Shown here piece after piece: positions 49,721-58,683 of a DNA stretch of 64,000 nt. Source of the DNA: Pandoraea apista. Its GTDB lineage: Bacteria; Pseudomonadota; Gammaproteobacteria; Burkholderiales; Burkholderiaceae. The translations under genes were made by a program, and so were the position numbers. The DNA is taken from assembly GCF_001465595.2 (NCBI RefSeq), contig NZ_CP013481.2, positions 2,170,001 to 2,234,000 of the forward strand. The letters run 5' to 3'. Numbering within the stretch: the first letter of the stretch is position 1; each line of letters begins with the position of its first letter. The notes under the pieces are model-generated. The model was not told the DNA's origin. It searched no databases and saw only the letters and a list, made by a program, of their open reading frames with translations.

Positions 49721-50152
49721 ATGCGAATGGTGACCTTGGTACTGGTGCTGCTTCTGTTAGCGATCCAGTATCCGCTCTGGTTCGGCCACGGTGGTTGGTT
49801 GTACGTGCACGAACTGCGCGACGAGTTGAGCGCCGAACAGCAGAAGAACGAGCAGTTGAAGGAACGTAACGATCGCCTTGCCGGCGAAGTGCAGGATTTG
49901 CAGGAAGGCACGGCGGCGATCGAGGAGCGCGCTCGTTTCGAACTGGGCATGGTCAAGGACGGCGAAGTGTTCGTGCAGTTCGTCGCCCCTGACGGCACGG
50001 GTGGTCCGCAGGCGGCATCCGGCGCCGACGCTCCGCTCGTATCGTCGACCGAGCCCGCGCACAAGTCAGTCGCGGCTGCGCCGCCGGCGGCGCAGCCGTC
50101 GTCGCAGACGAAGGGCAAGGCGCAATCGGCGCACAAGACGCAGCATCACTGA
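49721..50152 (+). CDS. ftsB: Cell division protein FtsB
   Basis: A 143-residue bitopic divisome protein. One membrane helix ([20 protein letters not shown], residues 3-22) is followed by a coiled coil ([33 protein letters not shown]) and the conserved [20 protein letters not shown]. The C-terminal 45 residues (Ala/Ser/Gln/Lys-rich) extend beyond E. coli FtsB (103 residues). It lies 73 bp after eno, the usual position. The ATG at 49721 is chosen to place the helix at the N-terminus; a start at 49685 is possible. Confidence 0.94.
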   Translation: MRMVTLVLVLLLLAIQYPLWFGHGGWLYVHELRDELSAEQQKNEQLKERNDRLAGEVQDLQEGTAAIEERARFELGMVKDGEVFVQFVAPDGTGGPQAASGADAPLVSSTEPAHKSVAAAPPAAQPSSQTKGKAQSAHKTQHH

Positions 50153-50185
50153 TCGCCGCCGGCATGACGCGCGGACGGTAAAACG

Positions 50186-50215
50186 AAAAGGCGTTCCCGA
50201 GGGAACGCCTTTTTT
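50186..50215. terminator. Bidirectional terminator after ftsB
   Basis: AAAAGGCGTTCCC (50186-50198) pairs with GGGAACGCCTTTT (50201-50213) with T-run, between convergent genes. Confidence 0.92.
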
Positions 50216-50235
50216 ATTGCCTCTCGCCGTCCCGG

Positions 50236-50685
50236 TCAGAAGCCGATGCCAATGCCGACCGACGAGCGTGGGCCATACCCACCTGGCCCATACCATCCCG
50301 GACCATACCATCCGGGCCCGTACCACCCCGGACTTCCCCAGCCACCGTAGAAGTAGGCATTGCTGTTATAGCTGCGCAAGGCATCGTCGAGGGCGCGCTG
50401 TGCGCGTTCGCGCTCGATGGCCGTCTCCTGCTCGTCGTAGATGCGCTTGTTCAGCCGCGTCAGGTCTTGCTTCTGCGCGTCGGTCAGAGCGGGGGTGTCT
50501 TGTGTCTGCGGAAGACGGGCCGCCGGAGCGTCTGGCGGCGGAATCTGGAGTTGCGCGCAACCGGCGACCAGCGACAGCAGTAGCGCGCCGGTTGCCCCGA
50601 TGATCGGTCGAATTGGGTGAACTGAGCGAATCTTGCGCGCGCGGGGCGAGGCGGCGGCGTAGGTATTGGAAGTGAGTCGCGACAT
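50236..50685 (-). CDS. Lipoprotein with C-terminal Trp-Tyr-Gly-Pro repeats
   Basis: A 149-residue protein. The signal peptide ends in a lipobox LVAGC with C43 as the lipidated residue, though the N-region of about 30 residues is long. A coiled-coil-like part (TDAQKQDLTRLNKRIYDEQETAIERERAQRALDDAL) follows. The C-terminus has three copies of Gly-Trp-Tyr-Gly-Pro encoded by a 15-bp DNA repeat (50289-50333). No family was recognised; a membrane-attached structural role is possible. The start at 50685 has GGGGA upstream. Confidence 0.75.
   Translation of the reverse strand: MSRLTSNTYAAASPRARKIRSVHPIRPIIGATGALLLSLVAGCAQLQIPPPDAPAARLPQTQDTPALTDAQKQDLTRLNKRIYDEQETAIERERAQRALDDALRSYNSNAYFYGGWGSPGWYGPGWYGPGWYGPGGYGPRSSVGIGIGF
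50289..50333 (-). repeat. Three-copy 15-bp in-frame tandem repeat in the lipoprotein gene
   Basis: Three 15-bp units (50289-50303, 50304-50318, 50319-50333) differ at a few bases and encode Gly-Trp-Tyr-Gly-Pro. Confidence 0.9.
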
Positions 50686-50799
50686 GAACAAATCCCCGTG
50701 GATTGACAGCGTGGCGGTAAGGCCGGGGGCTCACCGCCACGTCTGACGTGAGATTCGCGGTCGTGCCGGTCGTTCCATACCCCGTGAATCTCCGTGTCT

Positions 50800-51735
50800 T
50801 TAATGCTGTGCAGACGGCGCCGCGTGCGACTGCTCGGCGAAAAGCTGTGCAGCATCCACCTTGTCGAAGTGATAGGTCTGGCGACAGAACTCGCACGCCA
50901 CCTCAACGTTAGGGCGTTCGTCGAATACGCTCATGACTTCGGCTTCGCCGAGTGTGCGCAACATATTGGCGACCCGCTCCCGCGAGCATGTGCAGCGGAA
51001 GGCCACGACCTGCGGCTCGAACACGCGCACCGTCTCTTCCCAGAACAGGCGATGCAGCAGCGTTTCACGGTCGGTACTCAGCATTTCGTCGCGCTTGAGC
51101 GTGTTGCCCAGTTGGCAGACGCGATTCCACGTGTCTTCGTCAAGCTCGGGCGCGCGCTCCGCACCGGCACCTGCCGTGCCGCCGTGACCCGGCAGCTTCT
51201 GCAACAGGATGCCGACCGCATGGTTCTCGTCCGACGCCAGCCACAGGCGTGTGTCGAGCTGCTCCGAATGGTGCATGTAGTGCTCGAGCACCGACGCCAT
51301 ATCGGGCAACGGGCCGTGCTCGTCGGACAGCGGCACGATGCCCTGATAGGGCTGCTGTCCCGGTTGCTTGACGCGCGGGTCGAGGGTAATGGCGAAGTGC
51401 GCGCGGCCATTGACGTTAACGAGCGACTTGAGCGTTGCATTCTCGGGAATCTCGCCGCTGTACTTCGCCGTCGCGCGCATCGTCAGGTCGGCGTTGCATT
51501 CGACCACGATCATGGTGACGGGGCCGTCGCCGTGCAATTGCAGGATCAGGGCGCCGTCGAACTTGACGTTGGCCGTAAGCAGCGCCGCAGCGGCCATCAT
51601 TTCGCCGAGCAGATGGCGTACCGGCAGCGGGTAGTCGTGACGCTCGAGCACCGCGCGCCAGGTGGCGTCGAGGCTGACGTATTCGCCGCGCACCGGGGCG
51701 GCGTCGAACATGAATTTCTGAAGTTGATCGGACAC
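50800..51735 (-). CDS. hslO: Redox-regulated chaperone Hsp33
   Basis: A 311-residue chaperone activated by oxidation. The C-terminal zinc switch has C-T-C in FRCTCSRERV and C-E-F-C in VACEFCRQTYHF, the C-x-C ... C-x2-C layout. The core includes HLLGEMMAAAALLTANVKFDG. It binds unfolded proteins during oxidative stress. The start is a GTG at 51735 (sequence VSDQLQKFMF), with AGGAATT upstream; no ATG is close. Confidence 0.95.
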   Translation of the reverse strand: MSDQLQKFMFDAAPVRGEYVSLDATWRAVLERHDYPLPVRHLLGEMMAAAALLTANVKFDGALILQLHGDGPVTMIVVECNADLTMRATAKYSGEIPENATLKSLVNVNGRAHFAITLDPRVKQPGQQPYQGIVPLSDEHGPLPDMASVLEHYMHHSEQLDTRLWLASDENHAVGILLQKLPGHGGTAGAGAERAPELDEDTWNRVCQLGNTLKRDEMLSTDRETLLHRLFWEETVRVFEPQVVAFRCTCSRERVANMLRTLGEAEVMSVFDERPNVEVACEFCRQTYHFDKVDAAQLFAEQSHAAPSAQH

Positions 51736-51950
51736 GGTTGAATTCCTGAAAAATGCGGCAACGGCGGTCAGTGTGGCGGGCTTCGGTGCAGGAAATGAAA
51801 ACCGCACGAACGAGGCCGATTTCGCACAAAAGCCGATGATTGGCGCGTCAATATTGCGTTATCTGGGGGCGCGCACCGCATTTTCAACACGCCGGCAGCG
51901 GGGGCTTGCGCGCCGCAGAATGCCAACGCGCGCCGCCGCCGGTGATTCGC

Positions 51951-52475
51951 TTAGCCGATGCGCACCAGTTGTTCCTTGAAGACCTGACGGCGCGTCGCGT
52001 AGACGTCCGCGTTACGTTTGAGGTTGGCGACTTCCTCGTCTGTCAATTCGCGCACGACCTTGGCCGGCACACCCAGGATCAGGGAGCGGTCGGGGAACGT
52101 CTTGCGTTCGGTGACCAGCGCACCTGCACCCACCAGACTGTCGCGGCCGATGACCGCGCCATTGAGCAGTACCGCCTGAATGCCGATCAGCGAGTTTTCT
52201 CCGACCGTGCAGCCGTGCAGCATGGCCTGATGGCCGACGCTCACCCCATTTGCCAGCGTGAGCGGATAGCCCGGGTCGGCATGCAGGACGGCGCCTTCCT
52301 GGACATTGGTGCCCACCCCGACCTTGATCGGCTCGTTATCGCCGCGAATCGCCACCCCCGGCCAAACGCTGCTGTTCTCGGCGAGGATCACCTCTCCAAT
52401 GATGGTGGCAGTGTCGGCCACGAAAGCACTCTCGTGGATCTGCGGGGTCTTGTCTCCAAGTTTATAGATCGGCAT
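51951..52475 (-). CDS. Gamma-carbonic anhydrase family protein
   Basis: A 174-residue left-handed beta-helix protein with hexapeptide repeats. The three zinc His H65, H82 and H87 are present (VLHADP, GHQAMLHG), and RGDNEPIKVG is the usual Arg-Asp block. Family members (CaiE/YrdA-like) bind zinc or iron, and some hydrate CO2. Divergent from the DUF455 gene across 49 bp. Confidence 0.92.
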   Translation of the reverse strand: MPIYKLGDKTPQIHESAFVADTATIIGEVILAENSSVWPGVAIRGDNEPIKVGVGTNVQEGAVLHADPGYPLTLANGVSVGHQAMLHGCTVGENSLIGIQAVLLNGAVIGRDSLVGAGALVTERKTFPDRSLILGVPAKVVRELTDEEVANLKRNADVYATRRQVFKEQLVRIG

Positions 52476-52524
52476 GGCGGCTTCGGTTCGCGGTTAAAAT
52501 CGACGAAATAGCTATTGTAACGTC

Positions 52525-53514
52525 ATGGCCGATTTCACTCCCGTGCCCGGCGGCGAAGCCGCCCGCAACGCCATATCTGGCAATTCCACCGAACGCTCCC
52601 GGGCTGACGACGCTTGCGTTGTGCCCGGTTGCGCCCGGACGCGCGCACTCGCACTCCTGAGGCTGTGCGATCCGTATGAGAAGGCGGCAGGGGTCACTGC
52701 GCTTCGCGATGCAGTGCGTGAAGGGGCGGCGCACTGGTATCCGGCGCGCCGCTTTTCGGCGGCTGAAGCAGCTGAAGGGGCTGAAGCGATCGACGAGGCT
52801 GGTTCGCCCGGCATGACGGACGTTCCCAGCGATGCAGCGGCGCACGACGCCCGTATTCCCGGGCGTCCCGCATTGCCCCGGTTGGTCTCCCCGCGCGAGT
52901 TGAAACACCGTGCCGTTACGTCGGTGGAAGGGCGAGCGGCACTCCTGCACGCGCTCGCTCACATCGAGTTCAATGCGATCAATCTCGCGCTTGACGCCCT
53001 GTGGCGTTTCGACGGCCTGCCCACCACGTATTACGACGACTGGTTGCAGGTCGCGGCGGAGGAGGCATACCACTTCGCTTTGCTCGCGGCGCATCTGAAA
53101 ACCCTGGGAGATGCCTACGCCTATGGCTGCTTCCCGGCACACGACGGCTTATGGGAAATGGCGCGCAGGACGTCCGGCGACTGGCTGGCGCGCCTCGCGC
53201 TGGTGCCGCGCACACTGGAAGCCCGCGGACTGGATGCCAGCCCGCCGATCAAGGCGAAGCTGGCCGGCGCAGGCGACGCCGCCGGTGCCGCCATTCTCGA
53301 CATCATCCTGCGCGACGAAATCGGGCATGTCGCCATCGGCAACCGTTGGTTTCGCTGGGGCTGCGAGCGTGCCGGGTGCGATCCTGTCGAGACATACGCC
53401 CGGCTGGCGGCCCAATACGGTGCACCGCGCTTGCGAGGGCCGTTCAATCTGGAGGCGCGCCGGGCGGCGGGCTTCGACGACGACGAACTCGCGGCCCTTC
53501 AGGCGGGTGAGTAG
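52525..53514 (+). CDS. DUF455 family (ferritin-like) protein
   Basis: A 329-residue protein. The conserved core has LLHALAHIEFNAINLALDALWRF, AAEEAYHFALLAAHLKTLG, LEARGLDASPPIKAKLA and ILDIILRDEIGHVAIGNRWF; the E/H pairs resemble a ferritin-like di-iron site. The C-terminal NLEARRAAGFDDDELAAL is the usual ending. Function unknown; the fold suggests an iron-dependent oxidoreductase. A three-copy 9-bp repeat (52762-52788) codes for Ala-Glu-Ala runs in a poorly conserved insert. Confidence 0.85.
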   Translation: MADFTPVPGGEAARNAISGNSTERSRADDACVVPGCARTRALALLRLCDPYEKAAGVTALRDAVREGAAHWYPARRFSAAEAAEGAEAIDEAGSPGMTDVPSDAAAHDARIPGRPALPRLVSPRELKHRAVTSVEGRAALLHALAHIEFNAINLALDALWRFDGLPTTYYDDWLQVAAEEAYHFALLAAHLKTLGDAYAYGCFPAHDGLWEMARRTSGDWLARLALVPRTLEARGLDASPPIKAKLAGAGDAAGAAILDIILRDEIGHVAIGNRWFRWGCERAGCDPVETYARLAAQYGAPRLRGPFNLEARRAAGFDDDELAALQAGE

Positions 53515-53595
53515 CCGTGCGGCCGATGGGCCAATTTTGATGCCGATATACTCGGCATTCCTCAATCGTTTCGATATTCACTATCTGCCAGTGTC

Positions 53596-54486
53596 ATGAC
53601 CGATTCGCGATCCGAGTTTCTGACTGTGCGTGGCCTGCGCCATCATGTCCGGCAGTGGGGCGCGCCCGGTGCGCCGAAGCTGTTCTTGTTGCACGGGTGG
53701 ATGGACGTGTCGGCGTCATTCCAGTTTGTGGCGCAAACGCTCGCACAGCGCTGGCATCTGCTTGCGCCCGACTGGCGCGGTTTCGGCCTCACGGACTGGC
53801 CGGTGGCCGATGGCCGCTGCGGCAGTTACTGGTTTCCCGACTATCTAGCCGATCTTGAGGCGTTGCTCGACGTCTACACCGAGCCCGGCGAAGCCATCAA
53901 CCTGATCGGTCACAGCATGGGCGGGAACGTTGCCTGCCTGTATGCCGGTGTGCGACCGGCGCGCGTTCGGCGGCTTGTCAATCTGGAGGGCTTCGGTCTG
54001 CCGCCGTCTCAGCCGATCGCGGCGATCCGTCAACTCGGGCGGTGGCTCGACGACTTGCAGAGTGCGCCGACGCTGCGTCCGTACGCCTCGCTGGACGACG
54101 TGGCCGCGCGCTTGCGCAAGACGAATCCGCGACTCCTCCCCGAACGGGCGGCGTGGCTGGCTCAGCGATGGGCGCGTCAGACACGCGACGGGCAATGGCA
54201 CTTGCTTGCGGATGCGGCTCACAAGATTGCCAATCCGTACCCTTACCGGCTCGACGAGGCAATGGCCGTGTGGGGCAATGTCAGCGCACCCGTGTTGCAT
54301 GTCGAGGCGACGGATTCGGAGGTGTTGCAGCACTTCGTCGGGGCGCAGGGCAAAGAGGCGTTCCGTGAGCGTTTCGAGGTCTTTCCGAATTTGACGGAGG
54401 CCTTCGTGGCTGACGCGGGCCACATGCTGCATCACGATCAACCGGAAGCCGTGGCGCGGCTGATCGACGACTTCTGCCGGGAGTAG
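53596..54486 (+). CDS. Alpha/beta hydrolase
   Basis: A 296-residue hydrolase with LLHGWMDVSASFQF (oxyanion part), PDWRGFGLTDWP, and the nucleophile elbow IGHSMGGN (S107); the His is probably in ADAGHMLHHDQPE. No signal peptide, so cytoplasmic. The substrate is unknown. It follows the DUF455 gene by 81 bp, and a short inverted repeat ATGCCGA/TCGGCAT (53540-53558) lies in that gap. Confidence 0.87.
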   Translation: MTDSRSEFLTVRGLRHHVRQWGAPGAPKLFLLHGWMDVSASFQFVAQTLAQRWHLLAPDWRGFGLTDWPVADGRCGSYWFPDYLADLEALLDVYTEPGEAINLIGHSMGGNVACLYAGVRPARVRRLVNLEGFGLPPSQPIAAIRQLGRWLDDLQSAPTLRPYASLDDVAARLRKTNPRLLPERAAWLAQRWARQTRDGQWHLLADAAHKIANPYPYRLDEAMAVWGNVSAPVLHVEATDSEVLQHFVGAQGKEAFRERFEVFPNLTEAFVADAGHMLHHDQPEAVARLIDDFCRE

Positions 54487-54607
54487 GCCGGCTCCGGCAT
54501 GCAGGCAACTCGCGTCGCGTGCACTTGAGCGGTAGAATGAAGCCGTCATTACAACGTCATGTGCCGGCCTGTGGCGGGTCAGACGTGTCACAGCCTGGCG
54601 GCTCATC

Positions 54608-55441
54608 ATGCTCAACGCGGATCTTCATTGTCATTCCAAGGTGTCGGACGGTACGCTTAGCCCGTCTGAAGTGGCGCAGGTCGCTTTCGAGGCCGGTGTC
54701 GACCTTTGGGCGCTGACGGATCACGACGAGATCGGTGGCCAGCGCGAAGCGCGTGCGGCGGCCGAGGCGCTGGGCATGCGGTATGTGAGCGGTGTGGAGA
54801 TTTCCATCACCTGGGCCAATCGCACCGTGCATATCGTGGGGCTGAACATCGACCCCGACAATCCCACGCTGATCGACGGCCTCGCGGCAACGCGCGGCGG
54901 GCGGGCGGCGCGAGCCGAGCAGATGAGCGAACAACTGGCGGCGGCGGGTATTCCGGGGGCCTACGAAGGGGCACTGCGCTACGTTGGCAATCCTGACCTG
55001 ATTTCGCGCACGCACTTCGCCCGCTATCTGGTGGAGATCGGCAAATGCGCGTCGGTCTCGGACGTGTTCTCGAAATATCTCGCGGAAGGGCGCCCTGGGT
55101 ATGTCCCGCATCGCTGGGCGACGCTCGAGAATTCCGTGAAATGGATTCGCGGCGCGGGCGGCATTGCCGTTGTGGCGCATCCGGGCCGCTACAAATTTTC
55201 GCCGCTGGAATTCGGGGTACTGTTCGATCAGTTCCGCGAATTGGGCGGCGAAGCGATCGAAGTGATTACCGGCAGCCACACGCCGGAGCAGTATCGCGAG
55301 TACGCCGAGGTCGCGCGTCAGTACGGTTTTCTGGCGTCGCGCGGCTCGGATTTCCATGGACCGACCGAGAGCCGTGCGCTGCTCGGTAAGCTGCCTGCGC
55401 TGCCCGACGATCTCACCCCGGTCTGGAGCCGCTGGCAGTAA
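54608..55441 (+). CDS. PHP-domain phosphoesterase (RNase AM / TrpH type)
   Basis: A 277-residue PHP-domain protein. Metal ligands: ADLHCHSKVSDG (H7, H9), TDHDEIGG, VSGVEIS, HIVGLN, VVAHPGRY and the C-terminal SDFHGP. These fit the YciV/RNase AM and 3',5'-nucleoside bisphosphate phosphatase family, which acts on RNA 5' ends and nucleotides. It is followed after 12 bp by the YciO-type gene. Confidence 0.9.
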   Translation: MLNADLHCHSKVSDGTLSPSEVAQVAFEAGVDLWALTDHDEIGGQREARAAAEALGMRYVSGVEISITWANRTVHIVGLNIDPDNPTLIDGLAATRGGRAARAEQMSEQLAAAGIPGAYEGALRYVGNPDLISRTHFARYLVEIGKCASVSDVFSKYLAEGRPGYVPHRWATLENSVKWIRGAGGIAVVAHPGRYKFSPLEFGVLFDQFRELGGEAIEVITGSHTPEQYREYAEVARQYGFLASRGSDFHGPTESRALLGKLPALPDDLTPVWSRWQ

Positions 55442-55453
55442 CCTTCGGACGCT

Positions 55454-56080
55454 ATGTCGCAATTCTTCCAGATTCATCCGGAAAATCCTCAGTCACGACT
55501 CATCAAACAGGCCGCCCAGATCATCGACAAGGGCGGCATCGTCGCGTTGCCGACCGATTCGAGCTACGCGATTGCCTGTCATATCGACGACAAGCTGGCC
55601 GTCGATCGTCTGCGCCGTATTCGCGGCCTCGACGAGAAGCAATTACTGTCGCTGCTGGTGCGCGATCTGTCGGAACTGGCGGAGTTCGCGATCGTGGACA
55701 ACCGGCAATACCGCCTGATCAAGGCGACTACGCCGGGGCCCTATGTGTTCATTCTCGAGGCAACGAAGGAAGTGCCGCGCCGCCTCTCTCATCCTTCGCG
55801 AAAGACCATTGGCCTGCGGGTGCCGGAGCATGCCATTACGCTCGCGTTGCTTGAGGAACTGGGTCAGCCGCTGCTTGCCACCACGCTGATTCTGCCGGGC
55901 GAAACCGAGCCGCTGAACGACCCTGAGGAGATCCGCGAGCGACTGGAAAAGCAACTGGATCTGGTGATCGATGGCGGCGCCTGCCCGAAAGAACCGTCGA
56001 CGGTGCTCGATCTGACGGTCACGCCGCCCGAGGTGTTGCGCAGGGGGCGCGGCTCACTGGCACCCTTCGGGCTATCGTGA
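55454..56080 (+). CDS. YciO/YrdC-family protein (L-threonylcarbamoyladenylate synthase-like)
   Basis: A 208-residue SUA5/YciO/YrdC-domain protein, MSQFFQIHPENPQ, then IDKGGIVALPTDSSYAIACH, KQLLSLLVRDLSELAEFA, GPYVFILEAT and TIGLRVPEH. Full Sua5/TsaC makes threonylcarbamoyl-AMP for tRNA t6A; YciO-type proteins are related but their role is less clear. The short length fits YciO. It lies 12 bp after the PHP gene, a common pairing. Confidence 0.88.
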   Translation: MSQFFQIHPENPQSRLIKQAAQIIDKGGIVALPTDSSYAIACHIDDKLAVDRLRRIRGLDEKQLLSLLVRDLSELAEFAIVDNRQYRLIKATTPGPYVFILEATKEVPRRLSHPSRKTIGLRVPEHAITLALLEELGQPLLATTLILPGETEPLNDPEEIRERLEKQLDLVIDGGACPKEPSTVLDLTVTPPEVLRRGRGSLAPFGLS

Positions 56081-56154
56081 GGGGACAAGCCCCCCCCCGC
56101 TTTGCAATGCGCGGTAATACTTGCGCACCGGTCTGCTTGTTACAATAGTCGGCT

Positions 56155-56820
56155 ATGAATGCAGACCTGATCCAGACCATTGCGGTCTACGCGCTCCCTG
56201 TCCTCTTTGCGATCACCTTGCACGAGGCCGCGCACGGCTACGTCGCGAAATATTTCGGCGACCCCACCGCCTTTCTGATGGGGCGCGTAACGCTCAATCC
56301 CCTCAAGCATATCGATCCGATCGGCACGGTACTCGTGCCGCTCGCGCTTTACTTCATGACGAGCGGGGCATTCCTGTTCGGTTACGCGAAGCCGGTGCCG
56401 GTCGCGTTCGGCAGCCTGCGCAATCCGCGCGTCGACACAATCTGGGTGGCGCTTGCGGGGCCGCTCTGCAACTTCATTCAGGCCATTCTCTGGGCCGTGT
56501 TCGGCCTCGGCCTGCAAGTGGTCGGCGTACACGAGCCATTCTTCATGATGATGGCGCAGGCCGGGCTGCTGGTGAACCTTGTGATGTGCATGTTCAACCT
56601 GTTTCCGGTGCCGCCGCTCGACGGTGGGCGCGTGCTTGTGTCGCTGCTGCCGGCGCGCGCAGCCTACGCGCTCTCGCGCGTGGAACCTTTCGGCTTTTTC
56701 ATCGTGATGGCGCTGGTGGTGAGCGGCGTGCTCGGCCGTGTGTGGCTGTGGCCGCTCATTCAATGGGGGCGAGACGTCATCGTCTGGATGCTCACGCCGC
56801 TGCTGTCGCTGGTTTCCTGA
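56155..56820 (+). CDS. Site-2-protease-family M50 metallopeptidase
   Basis: A 221-residue polytopic protein with the zinc motif H23-E-A-A-H27 in the first helix and NLFPVPPLDGGRV with D156, the NPDG-type third ligand. About six hydrophobic segments. No PDZ domain, so it is the small SREBP/FtsH-type M50 group. Likely an intramembrane protease; substrate unknown. TACAAT at 56141-56146 is a possible -10 element just upstream. Confidence 0.9.
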   Translation: MNADLIQTIAVYALPVLFAITLHEAAHGYVAKYFGDPTAFLMGRVTLNPLKHIDPIGTVLVPLALYFMTSGAFLFGYAKPVPVAFGSLRNPRVDTIWVALAGPLCNFIQAILWAVFGLGLQVVGVHEPFFMMMAQAGLLVNLVMCMFNLFPVPPLDGGRVLVSLLPARAAYALSRVEPFGFFIVMALVVSGVLGRVWLWPLIQWGRDVIVWMLTPLLSLVS

Positions 56821-56845
56821 AGTTTTTGCAGAACATAACAACACC

Positions 56846-58048
56846 ATGTACCCCGAACGCGTTTTTTCCGGCATGCGCCCGACAGGTCGCCTGCATCTCG
56901 GCCACTATCACGGTGTGCTCAAAAACTGGATTCAGCTTCAGTCGGAGTACCCGTGCTACTTCTGCGTGGTCGACTGGCATGCGCTCACGACGCACTACGA
57001 AACGCCGGAAGTCATCGAGCAGAACGTATGGGACGTGCTGGTCGATTGGCTGGCCGCCGGGATAGATCCGAATCAGGCCACGCTCTTCATCCAGAGCAAG
57101 GTGCCTGAGCACGCCGAACTGGCGTTGCTCATTGGCATGAGCACGCCGCTGGGCTGGCTGGAACGCGTGCCCACGTACAAGGAGCAGATCGAGAAGCTCA
57201 AGGAAAAGGACCTCTCGACGTATGGCTTCCTGGGGTATCCGGTGCTGATGGCGGCCGACATTTTGCTCTATCGCGCGTTGCATGTGCCGGTGGGTGAGGA
57301 TCAGGTGCCTCATGTGGAAATGACGCGTGAAATTGCGCGGCGCTTCAACTATCTTTACGGCCGTGAAGCCGGCTTCGAAGAGAAGGCGCTGGCGGCGGCG
57401 CGCAAGCTGGGCGGCAAGCGCTCGAAGCTGTATCTGGAGCTGCGTACGGCTTATCAGGAGCAGGGTGACGACGAAGCGCTGGAGCAGGCCCGTGCAATGC
57501 TCTCCGAGTCGCAATCGTTGTCGTTGGGCGACCGCGAGCGGCTCTTCGGTTATCTCGAAGGCGCGCGCAAGCTGATTCTGGTCGAGCCGCAGGCACTGCT
57601 TACGCCGGCGTCGCGCATGCCGGGGCTCGACGGCCAGAAGATGTCGAAGTCCTATAACAACACCATCGGTTTGCGCGAAGACGCCGAATCGATCACCAGG
57701 AAAGTGCGCACAATGCCCACCGATCCGGCGCGTGTGCGTCGCACCGATCCGGGCGATCCGGAGAAGTGCCCGGTGTGGCAGTTGCATCAGGTCTATAGCG
57801 ACGACGATACGCGCGAGTGGGTGCAGAAGGGCTGCCGCAGTGCCGGCATCGGTTGTCTCGAGTACAAGCAGCCGGTGATCGAGGGCATTCTGCGCGAGCA
57901 GCAGCCGATGCTCGAACGTGCGCAAAAGTACATGGACGATCCGTCGCTGTTGCGCGCCATCGTGGCCGACGGTTGTGAGAAGGCTCGAAAATCCGCGCAG
58001 GAAGTCATGCGCGACGTGCGCGAAGCCATGGGGCTGCAATATTCATGA
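56846..58048 (+). CDS. trpS: Tryptophanyl-tRNA synthetase
   Basis: A 400-residue class I synthetase. The HIGH-type motif is HLGH (17-20) in MRPTGRLHLGHYHG, and the KMSKS loop reads GQKMSKSYNN. The middle carries an insertion (GREAGFEEKALAAARKLGGKRSK...) common in the long beta-proteobacterial form. The start at 56846 gives the normal N-terminus. It overlaps the next gene by 4 nt (ATGA). Confidence 0.97.
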   Translation: MYPERVFSGMRPTGRLHLGHYHGVLKNWIQLQSEYPCYFCVVDWHALTTHYETPEVIEQNVWDVLVDWLAAGIDPNQATLFIQSKVPEHAELALLIGMSTPLGWLERVPTYKEQIEKLKEKDLSTYGFLGYPVLMAADILLYRALHVPVGEDQVPHVEMTREIARRFNYLYGREAGFEEKALAAARKLGGKRSKLYLELRTAYQEQGDDEALEQARAMLSESQSLSLGDRERLFGYLEGARKLILVEPQALLTPASRMPGLDGQKMSKSYNNTIGLREDAESITRKVRTMPTDPARVRRTDPGDPEKCPVWQLHQVYSDDDTREWVQKGCRSAGIGCLEYKQPVIEGILREQQPMLERAQKYMDDPSLLRAIVADGCEKARKSAQEVMRDVREAMGLQYS

Positions 58049-58641
58049 CGCATTCTGCCGTTCCCGGCATGTTGCACGGCGTTGGCGCACCGTCGCCGTG
58101 GCTGGTGCGTTGGGCGCATCTCATTGCGCCCGGCGCGCGCGTGCTGGATCTGGCGTGCGGCCACGGGCGCCACGCGCGCTGGCTTGCCGCTCGCGGGGCA
58201 CAGGTTACGGCCATCGATCGCGATGAGGCGGCGCTTGCCACGATGTCAATGCTGGCGAACGTCACGACACTGAAGGCCGATCTCGAGGAGGCGCCGTGGC
58301 CGTTGGCCGAACGCGCGACATTCGATGCCGTGGTGGTCACGAACTACCTGCACCGGCCGCTGCTTTCGCGCATTGCCGAGAGCGTGGGACCGGGCGGCGT
58401 ACTGATTTATGAGACCTTTGCGCAGGGAAACGAAAGATACGGAAAGCCGTCCAATCCGCTGTTTCTGCTGGCTCCCGGTGAATTGTTCGACGCGGCGCGT
58501 GCAGCGAATCTGCGTGTCACGGCATACGAGGACGTCACGTTGCCGTCACCGCGTGCGGCGTGTGTGCAGCGCTTGTGCGCTACGCGTGCCGCCCCCGGGG
58601 AAAACCCCGGCACTGCCGCGCTGTACGAGGCGGGCACGTAA
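58045..58641 (+). CDS. Class I SAM-dependent methyltransferase
   Basis: A 198-residue methyltransferase with the SAM motif I VLDLACGHGRHARWLA, motif II VTAIDRDE and FDAVVVTNYLHRPLL. It resembles TehB-like small methyltransferases. Its ATG overlaps the trpS stop, so it is coupled to trpS. Substrate unknown. The 3' end contains a CCGGGG-AAAA-CCCCGG hairpin within codons. Confidence 0.88.
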   Translation: MTHSAVPGMLHGVGAPSPWLVRWAHLIAPGARVLDLACGHGRHARWLAARGAQVTAIDRDEAALATMSMLANVTTLKADLEEAPWPLAERATFDAVVVTNYLHRPLLSRIAESVGPGGVLIYETFAQGNERYGKPSNPLFLLAPGELFDAARAANLRVTAYEDVTLPSPRAACVQRLCATRAAPGENPGTAALYEAGT

Positions 58642-58683
58642 TCCGCTACAATCCACCCTTATCGCTGAATTGTTCGATCAACC

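Noticed and set aside
53540..53558. ATGCCGA/TCGGCAT inverted repeat before the alpha/beta hydrolase gene
   Set aside because: Seven-base arms are easily found by chance in this window; noted in the gene entry but not claimed as an operator.
58595..58610. CCGGGG-AAAA-CCCCGG hairpin near the end of the methyltransferase gene
   Set aside because: It resembles the terminator after lolD, but it lies inside coding sequence and has no T-run.
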